Shown: piece after piece, positions 60,561 through 64,000 of the stretch
How positions within the stretch are numbered: the first letter of the stretch is position 1
How the letters are laid out: the number at the start of each line of letters is the position of its first letter
Source of the DNA: Frischella japonica
Lineage (GTDB): Bacteria; Pseudomonadota; Gammaproteobacteria; Enterobacterales; Orbaceae
DNA: 64,000 nucleotides
Direction of reading: 5' to 3'
Assembly (NCBI RefSeq): GCF_014489845.1
Contig: NZ_JABURY010000006.1
Location: 124,001-188,000, forward strand
Notes under the pieces: model-generated
Told to the model about the DNA's origin: nothing
What the model saw: only the letters and a program-made list of their open reading frames with translations
Database searches by the model: none
Translations under genes and position numbers: made by a program

Positions 60561-61088
60561 TTATTTTTTCGCGCGTTCGAATGATTCTAAAATTTCTTTA
60601 CGAGCGGCATCGGCATTATCCCAACCATCTACTTTAACCCATTTTCCTGATTCAAGATCCTTGTAATGTTCAAAGAAATGTTTAATCTGTGCTTTTAATA
60701 ATTCAGGTAAATCATTAACATCTTTGATATGATCATATTCTTTAGAAAGTTTAGTATGTGGAACGGCAATTAATTTTGCATCCTGACCGGCTTCATCCGT
60801 CATTTTTAATACGCCAACTGGGCGACAACGAATTACTGAACCTGGTTGTAAAGGATATGGTGTCGGTACAAGTACATCAACTGGATCACCGTCAAGAGAT
60901 AAAGTATGGTTAATGTAACCATAGTTACAAGGGTAAAACATAGCCGTAGACATAAAGCGATCAACAAAAACCGCACCACTTTCTTTATCAACTTCATATT
61001 TGATTGGATCAGCATTAGCTGGAATTTCAATTACTACATAAATATCATCAGGTAGAGATTTACCTGCAGGCACATTTAAAAGACCCAT
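60561..61088 (-). CDS. ppa: Inorganic pyrophosphatase
   Basis: Family I soluble pyrophosphatase, 175 residues. [40 protein letters not shown] (metal-binding Asp residues) and [13 protein letters not shown] match E. coli Ppa along the full length. Drives biosynthesis by removing pyrophosphate. Strong GGAT-rich start region; monocistronic with its own terminator. Confidence 0.97.
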   Translation of the reverse strand: MGLLNVPAGKSLPDDIYVVIEIPANADPIKYEVDKESGAVFVDRFMSTAMFYPCNYGYINHTLSLDGDPVDVLVPTPYPLQPGSVIRCRPVGVLKMTDEAGQDAKLIAVPHTKLSKEYDHIKDVNDLPELLKAQIKHFFEHYKDLESGKWVKVDGWDNADAARKEILESFERAKK

Positions 61089-61775
61089 TTTATTATCCTT
61101 AGATTTGCTTGGTAAAAGTTGGCATATTATATACTGATTCTGGTTAAGTTTGTACTTTTTGATTGTTAGTGAAGATGAGTTTAAGGGAATGTTTTTGTCA
61201 TGAATATTATTGGATTATGTGATCATTACTTGGTTAGCTTTTTTTAAAAAAGATGATGTTTATATGGGCATTAATGGCTGAAGTGTAGTACTTAATATCT
61301 TACTAGTCGCCGAGTCAAGAATAGGCAAGCTCTCAATGTTCCTTGTTAGCGGCGGGGGCAAATTGGTCTCTAGGTGATTACTTTTCGCTATTGTCTGGTT
61401 CAAACGTGCTAACCTTCCGCTGTTGACAATACTTTGTAAGTCGTAGAACCATATCAAAATTTTTATCTTGACGTATTAATATACTTTAATTATATAAAAT
61501 AATTACTATATATAAAATCAATTAGTTATATAGTGTTAATTAACCTCATATCGACACAGCAGAATGACGTATCCAAAAGGTATTCGTATAAAAAATTACC
61601 AATTACATAAGCATCGAAAGCAATATATTGTGCCGTTATAATAAGGACGAAAAAAATAGCAGGTAAAGTTAGAAAGCAATCAGTGCATGTTAGTTAAATT
61701 ACAAGGTATCCAAAAATTCTATTACTAATGTGTTTATTGAGATAAATTTAAATAATAATATAATCAATAAATTAT

Positions 61776-61799
61776 AACCCTTTCAAAAAAGGGTTTTTA
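61776..61799 (+). terminator. Rightward terminator-like hairpin 1
   Basis: AACCCTTT, 4-nt loop, AAAGGGTT followed by TTTAA. No known gene lies upstream on this strand. Confidence 0.65.
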
Positions 61800-61876
61800 A
61801 TTCCCAAATTGCAGTTTGCCTCTTTATGCATAAAGTTTATGTTTTGTTCACTGTCGTATAGCAATAACAGTAAAAT

Positions 61877-61908
61877 ACATCATAATTTATGATGTGTTTT
61901 TTGTTTTT
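61877..61908 (+). terminator. Rightward terminator-like hairpin 2
   Basis: ACATCAT, 5-nt loop, ATGATGT followed by GTTTTTTGTTTTT. On the other strand a shorter T-run exists, so it could also end the OPT transcript. Confidence 0.65.
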
Positions 61909-61969
61909 ATTTATCTGGTTGAAACATCAGAATCTGAAGTTTTCTTTAAAAACTTGAGCGAAGTAATTG

Positions 61970-61996
61970 AGGCACTATATTTTAGTGCCTTATTTT
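61970..61996. terminator. Terminator-like hairpin 3
   Basis: AGGCACTA, 5-nt loop, TAGTGCCT followed by TATTTTG. 125 bp downstream of the OPT stop codon when read leftward; the T-run favours the rightward strand. Confidence 0.6.
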
Positions 61997-62120
61997 GATA
62001 TAAAAATTAATAAATATACAATTTCCTTAAGTAAATATTACTAATGGTTTGACTAGATTTTATAAGACCATAAAAATACCTTAAGCTAAAATGATCTGAA
62101 AAGTTGCTTTATTAATAATC

Positions 62121-64000
62121 TTATATCACTCGATTTTTTATTGCCGATAAAGCACGACGAATAAATGCGATGCATATCACAATAAAGATCGTTAATCCCA
62201 AAAATTGTTCAACCACACTCGTATGATTACCGAAAATAGCCTGCATAAAATGCGTTAAAGCTAATGGTGAACTATCGTTATCACTTGAGCTACTAATAAC
62301 AATCACAATAGCTAAAATAACGCCAACTAGGGTTTCACCGACAATTAATCCTGAGGCGATGAGCGCACCTTTTTGTTCAACCTTGCGTTCATGTTGTGGA
62401 TTATGGCTGATTTTGTTGGCTTGACGACGCACAAACCATGAAATTAAGGCGCCTATAAAAATAGGGGTAATAATTAATGGTGGTAAATAAATTCCCATCC
62501 CAACGGCAAGTGCTGGTAGGCGAAATTTACTTTTAGTTAATCCAAGGCATAAATCAATAACAATAATCACTGCACCAATTGCAATGCCAATTAAGATCAT
62601 GGTCCATTCCATTTGATCAGTAAAAATTCCTTTGGCGATGGTAGCAACTAGAGTGGCTTGCGGGGCAGCTAAAATTTGTTTTGGATCCATATTTGCTCGT
62701 GGAGTAGCGCCACTGAATCCATAAGCATGGTAGAGAATATCTAACACTGGGGCTATGACAATTGCGCCAATGACGACACCAATTAACAATGCAATTTGTT
62801 GGCGCCATGGTGTAGCTTTGACGAGGTATCCAGTTTTTAAATCTTGTAAATTATCATTAGATATGGTGGCAACAGCTAATACTGCACTAGTAGTGAACAG
62901 TGCTAAAGCGGTAATAAAGTGTGAACCTTCTACGGTATTTAACATGCCATTGATTTCGCCTAAGCCAAGAAATAATAAAGCTATGACGGTAATCGCAATA
63001 ATACTAATTCCCGAAATTGGGCTAGCAGAAGAACCAACTAACCCCGCCATATAACCACAAGCTGCGGCAATCAAAAAACCCATAAAAAAAGCAAATAACA
63101 CTGAGCTGATGACTAATGTCCAGGCAATACCGGCTGATAATCCACTATCAGCAATAAAGGAATAAAAGGTAAAAAACAAAATCACCAACATACTAGCCAT
63201 AATGATTAAAATCGTTTTTGGCGACAAATCTTGTTCTGTCCGTTCGATTTTTTGATGGTGTTTTTCAGATTTTAGTGAAGTTAACGAACTTTTTAATCCT
63301 TGATATACTGGTTTGATTAAGGTTAATAACGTCCAGATCGCAGCAATCGAAATGGTACCAGCACCGATAAATCGCAGATCTTTTGACCATAAATCCATTG
63401 CAACATTCATTAATGAGGCATCAGTTGGATAATCTGTTAAGGAACTTAAAATTGGAATGGCAAAACACCATGAAATGATATTACCGATTAAAATAGCAAT
63501 TCCTGACATAATACCAACTAAATAGCCAGCACTTAATAATGCTAAAGAAAAACCAAGAGGGATTTGAAAAATTGATTTTCCGTAACTAAACCAATAAGCT
63601 GTACCATCAGCAATCACTTTAAAACCGTTGGTTAATAAACTAACGCCAGCAGCAATGGTTCCACCAAATATTATATCTTTCAAACCTTCATTATCCGCTT
63701 TAGCAACTTGATGATTATCGACATCACTGCCGGCTTTTAAGATTTCTGCGGCAGCCACACCTTCCGGAAAAGGGAGATCACTTTGTACTACCATGACTTG
63801 TCGTAACGGGATTGTAAATAAAACGCCAAGCATACCGCCAGAAGCACAAATAGCAAAGGTCAGCCAAAAAGGAAAGCTCTGCCAGTAACCGACCATTAAT
63901 AATGCCGGTAAAATAAAAATCATGGATGATAGAGTACCTGCCGCAGAAGCTTGCGTTTGTACCATATTATTTTCAAGAATCGAGGAACCAGGGAAAAAGC
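62121..64000 (-). CDS. OPT-family oligopeptide transporter, 5' end outside the window
   Basis: At least 626 codons; the frame continues in phase across the right edge (GSSILENNMVQTQASAAGTL), so the start lies beyond 64000. The ENNMVQTQASAAG motif, many membrane spans (about 14 visible) and GSSASPISGISIIAI are typical of the bacterial OPT family (proton-coupled uptake of small peptides or metal chelates). Substrate unknown. Given the dpp operon in the same window, it would add a second peptide-type uptake route. Confidence 0.88.
   Translation of the reverse strand, partial: FFPGSSILENNMVQTQASAAGTLSSMIFILPALLMVGYWQSFPFWLTFAICASGGMLGVLFTIPLRQVMVVQSDLPFPEGVAAAEILKAGSDVDNHQVAKADNEGLKDIIFGGTIAAGVSLLTNGFKVIADGTAYWFSYGKSIFQIPLGFSLALLSAGYLVGIMSGIAILIGNIISWCFAIPILSSLTDYPTDASLMNVAMDLWSKDLRFIGAGTISIAAIWTLLTLIKPVYQGLKSSLTSLKSEKHHQKIERTEQDLSPKTILIIMASMLVILFFTFYSFIADSGLSAGIAWTLVISSVLFAFFMGFLIAAACGYMAGLVGSSASPISGISIIAITVIALLFLGLGEINGMLNTVEGSHFITALALFTTSAVLAVATISNDNLQDLKTGYLVKATPWRQQIALLIGVVIGAIVIAPVLDILYHAYGFSGATPRANMDPKQILAAPQATLVATIAKGIFTDQMEWTMILIGIAIGAVIIVIDLCLGLTKSKFRLPALAVGMGIYLPPLIITPIFIGALISWFVRRQANKISHNPQHERKVEQKGALIASGLIVGETLVGVILAIVIVISSSSDNDSSPLALTHFMQAIFGNHTSVVEQFLGLTIFIVICIAFIRRALSAIKNRVI

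Larger units (their letters stand above)
61089..62120. other. 1-kb gene-free stretch with three hairpins between ppa and the OPT gene
   Basis: No gene recognised. A short patch at about 61260-61450 is richer in G+C than its surroundings and contains a 65-codon leftward frame with no family resemblance. Further right are three hairpins with T-runs best placed for rightward RNA: 61776-61799, 61877-61908 and 61970-61996. Confidence 0.5.

Noticed and set aside
61340-61430. tRNA-like T-loop sequence GGTTCAAAC
   Set aside because: The surrounding bases do not fold into a cloverleaf; no acceptor or anticodon stem could be found.

Overview
This 64 kb window is ordinary chromosomal DNA of an AT-rich gammaproteobacterium (about one third G+C by eye). 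Many products are close to their Escherichia coli counterparts over full length (YcaO, BtsS/BtsR, EfpL, TtcA, QmcA, ZapD, YacG, LptE, TyrB, SuhB), and the pilABCD cluster with divergent ampD recalls Pasteurellaceae and enterics. Low G+C plus this gene content suggests Orbaceae (Gilliamella/Orbus-like insect-gut bacteria); that placement is inference from protein resemblance, not from a marker phylogeny. No rRNA, tRNA, CRISPR array, insertion sequence or prophage was recognised.

Layout. 0-1.3 kb: spoT (partial), rpoZ and gmk. 1.5-6.1 kb: an accessory locus with a LacI-type regulator carrying an additional solute-binding-protein domain, convergent to an operon of a PhnP-like metallo-hydrolase and a nucleoside:H+ symporter-family MFS transporter; a LacI-type palindromic operator lies before that operon. 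6.3-18.6 kb: ttcA, efpL, lysP, infA, the leuS-lptE-holA-nadD group and the pyruvate-sensing two-component system btsS-btsR. 18.7-23.7 kb: trmB, a periplasmic MBL-fold protein, an Agp-like phosphatase without signal peptide, then qmcA with a tandemly duplicated NfeD-like partner. 23.7-29.8 kb: dppA-BCDF dipeptide transporter. 30.2-36.9 kb: ridA, dsbA-like, tyrB, entericidin, an unrecognised lipoprotein, galU, suhB and trmJ. 37.8-50.6 kb: cysS, a GlsB/YeaQ protein, lysC, ycaO, tsaD, yacG-zapD-coaE and the type IV pilus operon pilABCD. 50.8-64 kb: ampD, yqcC, an NhaD-type antiporter, raiA, purM-purN, rpsO, tal-tkt, ppa and the 5'-truncated OPT-family transporter gene at the right edge.

Most of the window is housekeeping: translation and tRNA modification (leuS, cysS, infA, rpsO, efpL, ttcA, trmB, trmJ, tsaD, ycaO), cofactor and nucleotide synthesis (nadD, coaE, purM, purN, gmk), carbon metabolism (tal, tkt, galU, ppa) and peptide/amino-acid uptake (dppABCDF, lysP, OPT). 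The points most worth a second look are the double-sensor LacI/solute-binding regulator and its linked operon, the 366-bp tandem duplication that made a C-terminally truncated NfeD-like gene, the short PilB and a CRP-S-like site before pilA, the signal-less Agp homologue, and a 1 kb gene-free gap at 61.1-62.1 kb with three closely spaced terminator-like hairpins.
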